64,000 nt of DNA, taken from NCBI RefSeq assembly GCF_012273895.1, contig NW_024045134.1, forward strand, positions 2,170,001-2,234,000. Direction: 5' to 3'. Each line of letters begins with the position of its first letter. The first letter of the stretch is position 1. Of this stretch, positions 30,553-42,213 are shown one piece after another. The position numbers and the translations under genes were made by a program. This DNA comes from Zerene cesonia. Taxonomy: Eukaryota > Arthropoda > Insecta > Lepidoptera > Pieridae. The notes under the pieces are model-generated. The model saw nothing but the letters and a program-made list of their open reading frames with translations. It ran no database searches and was not told the DNA's origin.

Positions 30553-33280
30553 TATTAATTGATATAAGGCTATTTGACTGTTTTTTTTGTAAAAGACATG
30601 TCTTTTGTAATAGGGTGAGTAAAGGGGTCTACATTATTTTGAATGAAAACATAATATTAATTTACAATGGAAAATAAAAATTCCATTAAAATGGGAACTA
30701 ATTCATAATCAGGAAAAATACGAAGTGTGTCCTTCATTTTAATAATAGATTTTCCAATATGAACACTATTACAGATACATATTTTCCCAACGATTTACTT
30801 ATTTTTATCAACAAAGAAGTGATATAGCATCATCAACGTGATCTTTGTTATAGCTCGAGATATTTATAATCTATGCATTTATAGTCTGTGCGTATAGTTT
30901 GGCGCCTTCACGACGTCAGCTGTCAAGATATTATAAACCAGAGTGCACACTCGAGGTGCGTTCCGAACCTAACATTACGAAAATAAACCAACTGGGTTTC
31001 ATGCAAACACTAGCGTAATTCGGTTACTATAGTGCTTGTTAGTGATGTGCTCACTAGTCGATAAACTATCGATAGATGTCTATCGTTATATGCATTTTGT
31101 AATTTTGTATGTTCGTCTACGAAGTCGGTTACATAGATATTTTTGTATACAAATCGACAATATAATATGACGAAGAGGTGTTGGTGCTAAAAATGATTCA
31201 TTTCTATTGTAAAGAACTCGTTCAAGTCCGCTTTACGTGTGAGACAGTTTAATATAGATACATATATGTGCATTGAGAACATTAACAGTAAAATAACCAT
31301 AAAACACGTCCATATTTACTCTAAAATACATGTAAGCACAATCAAAATGAATCGTTATTACCCAATATATGATTCGAAGAAATAAAAAGTAATGAAGAGG
31401 TCGCCATAACAATACTTATACATTAACAGTTCTCAGTAATCCAATGCGGAAATTTTCTAACTAATTATAGTACTAAATAACGAGGAACAAAGTGTTTTTT
31501 ATAACGTTGAAATAAATATTCTCTAGATTTGACGTGAATCAGACGTTAAATAACCCGGTTGGCCTTGTAACAAAGGCTAAGATGGCGACTGGATATTTAT
31601 ACGTTTGTAATGTTATTGAATGCATTTAACTTGGTTTATTATGAATATAATTACGACATTTTAAATCTGACATGCATTTTGATTGTAAAAAATATTTGAA
31701 TGCACAATCTTTAGTATTTAATTTCCGTAAACTAATTAAGGCATAATAAAATTCAAGCCGAGGTTGACTGAGCTAAATTAAATTTATAGATAGGGTAAAT
31801 AAAATACGACCGCCTTTTAGATAAGGGTTTTGGTATTTTATAGAAAAGCAGCTTCCTATTTACGTCGCGGGTACACTTGGAGTATTGAAAAAGGACATTC
31901 TTTGTTTATGCCAAGTACAATAACTTTTTATGTTTAACTATAATTTTGAGGCAGACTTGCGCGTCCATTACGGCTTATCAACTTGAGGATCGTACACAGA
32001 ATTAGCATGTGTAACATCGTATGTACAGGAAACGATTGTTTTTTCATGCAAACACATTGTTGTACATTCTAAAGTTGCATTAACATGCAACCCACGACCT
32101 TTGCTAATTCAAAGACGAATTCTACGGAATACTACTGGGTGTCGAATGAGAATTGATATAGTCACAAAATAAGTTCAATACCCTCACAGATAATTACAGT
32201 TTCAGTAGTATCATGTTGACATTAAACCTTAATTGTTTATTCAAAATTGTTACATCCTGTCGCAATAAATACTTTTTTTTTTAATTTCCGATGCATATTA
32301 TTACCTCGTAAATAATTCTTTTGATTGATCGCTGAACGGTAGTGATAAAATACTTCATTGTTATTCTAAATTTGTCACCTCGCTATGTTCGTGTGTTGAC
32401 AATCGTGTACGCGTCTGTAAAGTAGGTACGTGCATATTTAGTTTGTTAAAAATAACCTCCTGTACCTTCTACATACACGATAGTAGCTAGCAACATCTAT
32501 TTTTACTTAGAATATCTACGCCAATTAACTATAGTAAACAGTAAATTGCCTCTAACACAATAAATTGTACAACAATTTCACATTTGTAAAAATAAATATC
32601 TAATATTTGTTGACATGATCATGAAAATTTAATTTAGGTGTCTCTGCTAGCAAATAACTGCATCTCAGTTATGAAGTTAAAATAACATTTATCGTATTTA
32701 TTTGTCTATATTAATACTTGTTTTATTCATTTTTATTGAACTTATATTGCTTGCTGTTTTCTCTGTATTTTTAGTGTGGTGTGCTTAATAAATGTACATT
32801 ATTATTAAAAAAAATGTAACCGAAAACGTCGATCGACAAACATCGACTGCACACATCACTAATATTTCTAATTTCACGGCCGTTGTCTATGTGTGCGCTG
32901 CGCTAGTGTGCGTGACCTTGCCGCGTGCACTGTTTCGGCGGTCGTTCACCCCAATGCATTCCCAACCCTTGACTTTGGGAACTATAAATAGGTACCTATG
33001 TGTTATGCGAGCCTAGTACATGCAATTAATCGTGAGTCATACAAGTTAATACTGTTATCTATCTAATAATCAAGTATATACTGTTATTATTAGAAATCTG
33101 TTCTTCTCATCATTGTTCTTAATTTTTCTTTCTTTTTTATGTCTTTTTTTGTAATTGTTTTTATTATTGTATATGTTTGTTTGGTTGCAATAAATCATTT
33201 GTATAAAATTATTATTATTTATTAGGAGCGATGGCACTTAAACTCTAGAACATTCCTTGATTATATTGTGATTGTTAACA
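30553..33280. other. Repeat-poor sequence
   Basis: No gene is supported. Notable words: TATCGATA at 31067-31074 inside a run of overlapping ATCGATAG inverted motifs, AAGATGGC at 31579, and a GC-rich stretch at 32870-32965 followed by TATAAATAG at 32983-32991. A 74-codon frame at 32792-33016 is unremarkable. Confidence 0.35.
32870..33020 (+). promoter_or_regulatory. Candidate TATA-containing promoter
   Basis: GC-rich sequence (CGCTGCGCTAGTGTGCGTG, CGCGTGCACTGTTTCGGCGG) is followed by TATAAATAG at 32983-32991. A start about 25-35 bases downstream is expected, but no initiator or gene is evident. Low confidence. Confidence 0.25.
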
Positions 33281-33282
33281 CT

Positions 33283-33360
33283 AGCTACGAGCCGCGGATT
33301 TGCTCGATGTCTATGCACTATGGAGCTTTGTTGTGACGGAACATGTCTTCTCTAAAGTTG
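33283..33360 (-). mobile_element. Helitron-like 3'-end fragment
   Basis: CTAGCTACGAGCCGCGGATT after a host A is the reverse complement of a CGCGGCTCGTAGCTAG end. The body is not recognisable. Confidence 0.45.
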
Positions 33361-33409
33361 CAAGTAGCTGATATCCTTTTTAAATCCCAATTAATTCATT
33401 AATTCCCGT

Positions 33410-33528
33410 ATCCTATTTCTAACCATTTCTTTCCTTTAGTGTCCTTTATCGTTTAAATTCGGTTTTCAATTAATAACAGGCGATAATAATAAAAATGTTC
33501 ATGGGCGGTGGTAACGCTTACCATCACG
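33410..33528 (+). repeat. TTCATGGGCGGTGGT SINE-like repeat, copy 8, decayed
   Basis: TTTCTTTCCTTTAGTGTCCT and AATGTTCATGGGCGGTGGTA, ACGCTTACCATCACGC. The head and CCACCAGCTC are lost. Confidence 0.6.
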
Positions 33529-33634
33529 CGACAAATCTTCTTTGTTAGTAAAATAGTCGCGAGGCAGGCGCAAATTTAATCATAGACATAGACATAGATA
33601 TAGAAATACCTTAATATGGCACCATATCAGAAAA

Positions 33635-33732
33635 TAGCGGTCCGCCCCGGCTTCGCCGGTCTTCTGTGGGGGTGTGTACTTGCCCGGTGCGAGCTGGCCC
33701 AATTCATGCCGAAGTATGCTGGACACCCACAA
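33635..33732 (-). repeat. Chimera of HLE-B 3' end and SINE-like repeat head
   Basis: TAGCGGTCCGCCCCGGCTTC (HLE-B end, minus) runs straight into GTCTTCTGTGGGGGTGTGTA, CTTGCCCGGTGCGAGCTGGC, CCAATTCATGCCGAAG (SINE-like repeat head, minus). The junction falls at the shared CGCCGG word, at about 33655. Confidence 0.6.
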
Positions 33733-33736
33733 CAAA

Positions 33737-33781
33737 AATATTAGATGTTTAGTGTAATATTAAATCTAAACATCTAATATT
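33737..33781. repeat. Perfect 16-bp inverted repeat
   Basis: AATATTAGATGTTTAG (33737-33752) and its exact reverse complement (33766-33781), 13-base loop. AT-rich hairpin right after the chimeric repeat. Confidence 0.85.
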
Positions 33782-33867
33782 ATTCTATACATGATAGATA
33801 ACAAAGATAACTGTACCATTATGCATCGTAATCAAATGCAGATCTGCAAGTGGGTTGAAAGTATTAT

Positions 33868-33915
33868 AAAATCGGTTGACCCAGTCGCTAGTACTGAGGT
33901 AACAAACCAAAAATA

Positions 33916-33964
<49 letters not shown>

Positions 33965-33996
33965 AAGAACCTCCTCGTTTTTTTGAAGTCGGTTGA
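33868..33996 (-). repeat. ACCGACTT-family repeat with (TA)20 insertion
   Basis: Minus strand after A: TCAACCGACTTCAAAAAAAC, GAGGAGGTTCTTTAAC, then 40 bases of TA, then TTGTTACCTCAGTACTAGCG and ACTGGGTCAACCGATTTT. The microsatellite sits where other copies have a T-rich run. Confidence 0.7.
33921..33960. repeat. (TA)20 microsatellite
   Basis: Uninterrupted TA dinucleotides for 40 bases inside an ACCGACTT repeat. Probably length-variable. Confidence 0.95.
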
Positions 33997-34825
33997 TAAA
34001 TACTAATATGTGTATTCTCTGATAAGGATCTAATCTATCTAAAAATTAAATTTCACTAAAATGAGTAAATATTCTAAGTGATTATATAGAGTGATATTTC
34101 TAAGTTAGTTTATTTGAAGTAACCCTTTAATTAATACATTTAATTATACCGGTTTAGATAAATATTTATCTCAATGTTCTATTAACATTATATAAGAAAA
34201 TAAATAAAACGCAATCAATTTAAAACTGGTTTTATTGGATAAGAATTTAATATCGTTCAAATTAACCATCAATATAATTGAATAATAAAATTAATTGTCT
34301 GTTTGTATTTCTATAATAATACAAGAATTTCAGTTTATTTATACTTAGGTATACCCGCAGTGATATTAATTTAATCTCCGAAAAAGCTCAATACATTTTG
34401 ACATAAATTTTATTTGTAGTTTAAAGATGTTTAATAAATTGCTGTGGTTAATTTTGTGATTTTTTAGCTTTTTGAAACAGAAACAAATATAAACAAATTT
34501 CTATAAAATTACACAGTCAGTTATGAATTAATATAAAAACACATCTAAACGAATATAACTGTTCTCAAGGTATGGGATGACTAACTAACAGAATTTGAGT
34601 AAACGAAACTACACTTAGTGGTAGGTACTAATGTTTATTGCTGTTAAACTAACAATTTAAATCATCACCTCTGCTTTAATCGATGAAGTAAATATGGTGA
34701 TGAAACCATAAATGATGGACAAACCTTCAAAGAACTAAAAATTATGTACTTCTGTAGAACTTGGCTTTTGAAATACATTATTGCTTAAACTCTCATAGGA
34801 AAACTCTGTCCGTACTATCCTACTT
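33997..34825. other. Unassigned AT-rich sequence
   Basis: No gene or recognised repeat. Confidence 0.3.
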
Positions 34826-34972
34826 CAAACAAACAAACAAAAACACTTTATTGTGCACCAATGATAACATAAAGTAACAAAGAATATGTATATACACTAA
34901 AACATGAACATTTACGAGCACAACAGGCGGTCTTATCGCTAAGGCAGCGATCTCTTCCAGACAACCTACTTC
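34826..34972 (-). repeat. Non-LTR retrotransposon 3' end, minus copy
   Basis: The reverse complement reads GGTTGTCTGGAAGAGATCGC, AGCGATAAGACCGCCTGTTG, later GGTGCACAATAAAGTGTTTT and GTTTGTTTGTTTG. Same tail type as 3815-3957. Confidence 0.75.
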
Positions 34973-34978
34973 CTACTA

Positions 34979-35163
34979 TCCTACTATATTATTGTAAACG
35001 TGAAAGTTTGTAGTATGGATGTGTGGATGTTTTTACTCTTTCACGCGGAAACAGGTTATCGTATCTGTATTAAATTTAGTTCAGAGATAGATTATAGTCT
35101 GGATTAGTTCACAGGCGGTTTACCCGGGTACCATGCGAGTGACGCCACAGGTTATGTATAGCG
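34979..35163 (+). mobile_element. HLE-C Helitron-like element
   Basis: After A: TCCTACTATATTATTGTAAA, TACTCTTTCACGCGGAAACA, AGAGATAGATTATAGTCTGG, TACCCGGGTACCATGCGAGT, GACGCCACAGGTTATG. The terminal CTAG is decayed. Confidence 0.65.
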
Positions 35164-35589
35164 AGTGGTTAAAATTATGTGATTCAATAGCTTTTGTAGT
35201 AGAGACACTCAAACAAGTATTTTCGGAAACACAACAACAATATTAGGGACTAGACTTATCAAATTCATTTCAAATATCGAATTAGTCAAATTCTATAATT
35301 AAATACGTAGATCCATGTTCCAAAATTCAAATCAGCACTTGCTATTTAACTTCCAAATTCAAACGTATCATACATCGATTATAACCACACTGGTAAACCT
35401 TAATCTACGCGTAAACCACAGTAATCTATTAATATACATACATAATATAAACAACAAACTCCTACAAACAATTTACTCACACATCTAATCACTAATTAAC
35501 AAAGTAACCGCCTAACACGCAATCCATTAAATTTAACCATAACGTATCTGACCTAAAAGCATTCGAAATTCAAACCGCTATTACCGAGA

Positions 35590-35880
35590 TAGCGTGTTCC
35601 GCATCCGTCTACGAGTCGTCTAGCCGACTATCCGCACGTCCAGAATACCAAGACCCCGGCCACCGCATTGAAAGACCCCGCTCTGGTCGAGAACGTGAAC
35701 GCCGCGGGGGCTATGGGGGGTCTGTGTATGCTGGACGCACCGTGTAGTGTGTGTAGTGGTCCTGACCTAGAGACGATAGTCGTGGCTCTAGGTCAAGGAA
35801 GGATAGACGCACACATGTAAGATGTGAGTTAAAGCTGGTATTCCACTGGGGCCGTCTCCGGTTTTGCACAATAGTTTTTG
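35590..35880. other. GC-rich islet with a long hairpin
   Basis: CGAGTCGTCTAGCCGACTAT, GAAAGACCCCGCTCTGGTCG, GAACGCCGCGGGGGCTATGG in AT-rich surroundings. Contains TGACCTAGAG (35763-35772) paired with CTCTAGGTCA (35786-35795), with an additional inner ACGA-TAG-TCGT pairing. A 60-codon minus frame spans it without a recognised domain. It could be an exon, a promoter or an RNA; nothing decides. Confidence 0.4.
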
Positions 35881-38800
35881 TGTAAGTTCTCACATTAAGC
35901 AGTGATATAAAAATTTGAAGGGTGAATATAATTCGGTATTATCAATTCTGCTGCTGAAATGTCGTTTAACTGAATGTTTTTATGTAAATACAGCTTATAA
36001 TAATGTGGATGAGCTACAATATTAGATAAATGCAAATTTAGTTGCAATAAACCTTTCATATAGAGGACAATAAGCGTGAATCATGCGCAATAAACACACA
36101 TTAAAAACGAAAAAGTTTGACGCACCTCGTTAAATAAAATACGGAAATGTCAATAACCCAGTGGACCTCAACCCTATCGGTCCCACACTAACACACGTCA
36201 TATGTCTAATGCGCTAGTGTGATACAATACACACACCGCTGGCATTCGATATTTGAATTGTGGTTGTCTATGAATGCGTTCGGAAATTTCGTGTTTTGTT
36301 GACGTCTGCTAATCGCGGACGGGTTATGTCTGGCTGCATTTTTAAACGTTATGCTAATGAATATAATCGTTTGTTTTAATTATTGAGCGTCAAGGCAGGT
36401 TAATTGTGTTTCTTGTATTCGATACATAAACAATGCGTAAGAAATTATAATAATAATTCAACTTTGTACAATTAATGCGCATTTTGATGTATGGTTTAAA
36501 TATATTATGTGAGGTTAACACACGTCTTCTTGATGCGGTTTTATTATTAATATCAATAGCTTATTAGTTAGCTAACTTAAAACAATAAATTCTATCAGAA
36601 CAAACCACATAATTATCACAATCATGCCAATTGTGATACGTATATTAACTATTTTAAACAATAAGACACTTGAAAACTTAATTTAAAAGACATATGTTTG
36701 AAATAATGCATTTATTACTAGAATAACAGTCTTCCAATTGGAATCCCATTAGAATCATAATATTACATTACACAGCTACAGTCACTTCAAACTTACGCCA
36801 AAGACTTTTTATTCTAGTATCTACTTACGCATGTGTTAAGCTTTCTTTAAACCATCTAAAATATGTACAATAGATTCAAAATCTGTCTTCATAAAACTAC
36901 GAAACCATTCCATATTCGAAACAGGAGCATAGACAAATTAGAACAGATTCTAAATTCAAAATATGACTGCATTATAGATTCTTCTTTTATGATCCGTAGC
37001 GTGGCATCTGTCAAACTAAAAATATCACGCAAATCTTCATAGCAACGATATGTCAATTGCCCTTCTAAGGTGACTTGCTATACCTATGTATACCGAGTAA
37101 TCCAGTTTCTTCGACCCTCTGCCCTTCGAGTCTAGCTCAACGAGTCTGAGAGCCCTTGGCCCTTTTTATGAACTACCACAACCAGTTTTGAAGACCCACG
37201 AAATTTCTCACAAGTGCCACTTTGTCCCCTATATTGTAAAGGCGAAAAGGAACCATAGGGGTCTATGTTAATTTGTCAGACTGTATTGAAAGTATCTAAA
37301 AAACGTGACTTAGACTTGAGATTAGGTTGTGTGCGTGAAGATATACAGTCAGCGTTTCAATGGTAGGTCAAAAGTACAAAAGGTGCAATATTTTATTTAT
37401 CTCAGTTGGTTAAAATGTATTTTGGAAGTTTATAATGAGATTTAACATTTGTACTGTTAGGGATGAGTTTTAGTAAAAAACTAAAACTCATCCCTATATT
37501 TAAATTTATAATACTTCTTTGTGTGATTTTAAAAGTAAACAAATAAAAAACGTATAGCATTTTGCGTTTGGTATATTTATTATTACTAAAATATTACTCA
37601 GCTAAGCACTTATCTTTTGATGCACAAAAAAACTTTTTTGTATGTCAAGTTTAGGACTTTATCAATAAAATATTAAGTATAAGATATTATTATGTTATCT
37701 GTGGTACAAGTGAGGAAAGGCCTGTTTATATTTTTAAGATACTTAATACTATCTTTTGGTAACAGGTTATTTACTCGTGAAATCAGATTTTAGAATGTAA
37801 AAATAATGTGATGTATTCCATCGCTGGAATTAAGTTTAATGAGGTGAAGAATTTGAATTAAGAACGTACCCTTAATCTAGCTATAATCAGATTTATGATA
37901 AAAGTTTATAATATGAAATCCCTTTAATTGCATATTTGTCAAGCCTGGCATGAATTAAAAAAAAAAGAATCCTTATTCGTTCGAATCGTAATCAAGCCGA
38001 ATAAAACTTCATTTCAAATTTCGAATTCTGTTTAAAAAACATTCGCTAATTATTGAACGCGCCTCTGTCCAGCCTCCATACGATAATCAGCTTAACATCA
38101 AATAGGATTCGTTTAAATTACACACCAATATGGCCTTGTTGCTTTTAAAAAAAGAAGCCAAAATCGCTTGTACATTTTATCATCAGTATATTAAGTGGTC
38201 GTACGTATGTATTATATATTTTTTGGGAGTGTGCGTTATGTAAAGAAAAAAGGGTGTTTTTGTCTATGTGCCAAATAAAAATGAGGGCGTAATGTCCGGT
38301 TGCATTGGCCGTTTATCGTGTTGGGCGCGAAGGAAAGTAACGTAACTGAGTTTTTATTCTTTTTTTCAACTGTAATATAATTTCCGATTTACATTTTCGT
38401 TTTTTTTTTCTTTTCTGATAAGAATGCTTTTTAAATGTGCAATAACTTATGCTTGAATAGAGTTGCGGGGTATCTTCCAAAAATCGATGGCATTAAGGAT
38501 ATTGTATGGTGTGGAGAAAGCTGATTATTTAAATAATATTCATAAACATAGTCATTTAATGCGCAGTGTCCTGCAGCTGCTTACAAGGGCAAGCGATAAT
38601 TGCACGCAAAATGTCATTTAATTTTATAAACTTAGTTTTTATATCGCTTTAGCTTTCATTTTTTTGCGCTAACTTCACCTGGCTTTATAGCCATAATACT
38701 AAATGTCTTTTAATATGTTTATCTTTTGCGTTTAATGAGATTGAAAAAGATTTATTACTTATATGCAATTTGAGGTCAAAAACATGTAATGATTTAATTT

Positions 38801-41599
38801 AAAGCATGCTATCTAAATGAAAATTATCATTAAAATCGGTCCTGTCGTTTTGTCATTATATGCAAATTTTTGTAATTATACCTTAAATTGCTTTACGCTT
38901 TACATAGTCGACCTAGAATACTTCATTTTCCTTGTAAATTCAAAAACAATGCTCCAAAACCGATGCATTGATTGACTTTTAACATTGTTTTATTATTTAG
39001 ATCAAACGTATAATGTTTAGGTCATTTGCCTTTCATTGTGTCCGCTTAAATTGGGACGAAATTTTGTTGTGACTAATTTTCATTTGATTATTCACTGATA
39101 AGGTTTATTTTTTTAGTTATACATTTTATTGATAACATGGTATAAAAAAAACTTGCCCCAATATTTTGTAACTTAAGTTTATCATATAGAAGCTTAATAA
39201 TACATCAAAGCTTTAAACGTCAATTTATACATAAATGTTGAAATATGATACCCAATCAAAAATACATTCGTTACATACGACCCTATAATATAATTAAACA
39301 TAATTTGATTACTAGTCTGTACCTATAACAAAAAAAAATATCCAATAATAATTAAAATTCGAATTTAAACATTTTTCGCAATGGCCGTCTGACATTCGAA
39401 ATTTAAATGAAGTAGCTATCGCAATTAGTGCACACACGTACACGCGCACACATGCACAGCACAGACGCGATGCAAATAAAAATGTTGTGATCAAAAATGT
39501 GTGAAAGAATGACACGCACACACGGGCACCGCCACAATTCAATATCAGTCATTGAAGCGTCAGCAACAAAACTTAATTAATTGTATTTAATCTGTTTATT
39601 ATTTTGTTTTCAACTTTAATGTCAGATTTGTAAGATAAAAATAAATCACTAGCATTTATTATTTTAACTAAATTGAACGCGTTCGAAAATCAAAGTGGCC
39701 ATAAAATTGTCTCATTTATTTTTTAAACTACGCAACGAGCATTAAAAGAGGAGCCATAGACAATCATTTTGAAAAAGGAACACTTTATTCTAACCGTACT
39801 CAACACGTACACACACATACGCATGCAGATGTGCGTAACGCCGGCGCGACCATGTGCCGGATTTGGGTCAATTGCAAAAATGCACTCCGAACAACGCATG
39901 TTACTTTTCTCAATAAGATTAGACGTGTTCTCGCTTTTACCAGCTGTATATTGTGATGTTTTTATAACGGTCGCAAATGTACTGTTAGTAACGGACGTTT
40001 TTATTCTATGGGATGTAATTTAGTTTTGGTATGTGGAAGATTTTTAATACATAACTTTACTCCTTTGCTTGCTCTACCATAAAAAAAAATACATGAAAAG
40101 GGAACAGTAGTGGCCTCAAAAGAAACAGGCAAAAGAAAAAAGATTTTGATAAATTCCAGATAGATTTGATTACCTTGTCAAAGAGCATGTTAAGCTACTT
40201 TGTATTGAGATAAGCAAAATCCAAAGATATTCAATAATTCGATGATGGAATAGAAATAGTTGTGACGAGTAACTATAGCGAAATATACATGACATTGTAC
40301 ATACATATTTGTAATTGCACTATAAACATGTGTTATTGAGAATATTATTTTATAGCTTGTTTACAAATTAGCCAATAAAAAGGGTAATTAAAATTATGAC
40401 TATAAAAGGACGTAAGTCCGAAACCAATCACTTGAAATACGAGCCACAAAACCATATAAATTGACTTGAAAAAGTAAATTTTCGATTATTTTAATCACAT
40501 TGCTATTCGTTAAGGCACATATTCTGACCTCATCAATTTTTCAAAGGTTTACAAAATAAATTTTGCACACAAGTTCTCAGAACCAGACATGTCATGCCCA
40601 TATATGGTATGAATTAAAAACTATCTTATCGAGAGATTACGAAAGAGCTACGCTGCAATTTGACGCCGAATTGCGTCACTATCGAGTCTCACCATCTATT
40701 TAAAACACCCGGCTTTCATTATTTTAGTTAAAACAACATTAAAATATCCAAGATCGCATTCATTAGTATGCAAATTTGCTAATTGCAAGTACTTTTTGAG
40801 CTAAAAATTTTTAGGTCTTTAGCCTCGTGATTATCGTTATATTAATAAGAACGGAATTAAAAAAAAAAACAATCAGAATTGTGTTAATTATAAAAAGCAA
40901 ACGGTCTTGTAATATTTAAAGCCGATTTTGTATGTTGGGTTAATAAAAATGTCGATTTAATTTGTTCTCTGAACGTCTATTATTAGAAAGGGCGATATTT
41001 ATGCGGAATAAATGTTAATTTACTAGACGCTGAGAGTAAATGTTGACCTCGTGTGTATTGGAGCTATATATTGCGTTTTTTATTCACACTTCTGGTAAAG
41101 CGGCGTATAAAAGACAAAGGTCAGACAACAGGTTCCTTCCTTACGTAGCGTTCGGCTTTATGCAATGTCGATTCATTGCGCTGGTTATTGGTGAAATTTC
41201 GTTTAAATGCAAATGTTATGTGCTGTACTTTATATATGTTTGATTGAAAAAACTGCGCTTTAATATCTCGAATCGTTTAACTTGTGATACTTATCGATTT
41301 AAGTTGTAATATATTATATGTAATTTATATTTGGTTGTTTAAAAAATTTGTATGTTATAGCATCATTTATACGTTCATTTAAGTTAGTCAGTTGTCACAT
41401 ACAAAACCTAATAAAATAAATAATAAATATAATAGGTGGTCTAGCCATCCAGACGCACGCTCATTGTCGATTTTTAATGCGTATTTGCGACGAGACCCTG
41501 CATTTTTGGCAATAGAGTTAAAGCTAGCAAAGTATGGAATCCACTTCTTTACCGAGTCAACTCCAGAAAAAGACATTCATATACATCTTAGAATATATA
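35881..41599. other. Repeat-free block, possible regulatory DNA
   Basis: In 5.7 kb I recognise none of the repeat families that fill the flanks and no supported gene. The sequence is rich in TAAT/ATTA words. Around 38575-38640 a stretch with CTGCAGCTGC, GCGATAATTGCACGC and TTTTATAAAC words looks like a homeodomain-rich element. 40401-40409 is TATAAAAGG. A perfect 17-bp hairpin lies at 37458-37496. Short frames (39312, 39769, 41040, 41392) show no domain. Confidence 0.45.
37458..37496. repeat. Perfect 17-bp inverted repeat, 5-base loop
   Basis: TAGGGATGAGTTTTAGT (37458-37474), loop AAAAA, exact reverse complement (37480-37496). Inside the repeat-free block. Confidence 0.9.
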
Positions 41600-41794
41600 C
41601 CCTTCTAATATTATAAATGTGAAAGTAGCTCTGTCTCTCTGCCTGTTGGTCTGTCTATCGTCTACTCCTAAATCACTGATCCGAATTCGGTGAATTTTGG
41701 TGTACAGACAGTGTGATCCATGAGTCAACATGAGATTTCAACCTGGAAATAGTACATATAATAAAGTACGCCGGCGAAGACGGGTGAAAAGCTA
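41600..41794 (+). mobile_element. HLE-H Helitron-like element
   Basis: CCTTCTAATATTATAAATGT, GAAAGTAGCTCTGTCTCTCT, GCCTGTTGGTCTGTCTATCG, TCCGAATTCGGTGAATTTTG, GTACAGACAGTGTGATCCAT and the end GGCGAAGACGGGTGAAAAGC then TAG and T. The family is seen once here. Confidence 0.6.
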
Positions 41795-42213
41795 GTTTTT
41801 TATGACTTCCTTGTAGATTTTTAAGAAATTCTACGTACGTTTTAAGACTTCTGACTAAGGCCATAAAAGAATATAAAAGGTTAACGTGTAAATGTGTAGA
41901 AAGTGCTAGCCACAAACCGTTCCTAAAACTTATATATGACCGGATCTCAAACAATAAACACTTAAGTCTTTGACCTAGATTTCGAGAGCATCTGTAAGTG
42001 GGTCGTGTACACATGAATTGCGGGGCCTTAAACAAGACAGATTGATTTGAACAATATGGGAAAAGGTCGGTGACGGTTAATTTTATTGTATTCGAGGTGT
42101 CAAACGTTGACACAGTGTAACTGATGAGGAAACAGAATAAAAAGAATGGCTCATTATATGCTTATGACGATATTATGTTTTACATTTAAATATTTACCGT
42201 TATATTGAATTTA
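41795..42213. other. Unassigned sequence up to the gap
   Basis: A minus-strand frame (41673-42113, 146 codons) spans this stretch and runs into the Helitron-like element. It has no recognised domain and is not called as a gene. Confidence 0.3.

Noticed and set aside
21133..31586. AAGATGGC (YY1/PHO-like) words at 21133, 30086 and 31579
   Set aside because: About one chance match is expected in a window of this size and composition, so three is not convincing clustering.
39312..40023. 76- and 84-codon frames in the repeat-free block as small genes
   Set aside because: No start context, splice structure or recognisable motif; composition looks like chance frames in CA/GT-rich DNA.
41673..42113. 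146-codon minus frame
   Set aside because: It overlaps a Helitron-like element, shows no domain, and has no supporting neighbours.
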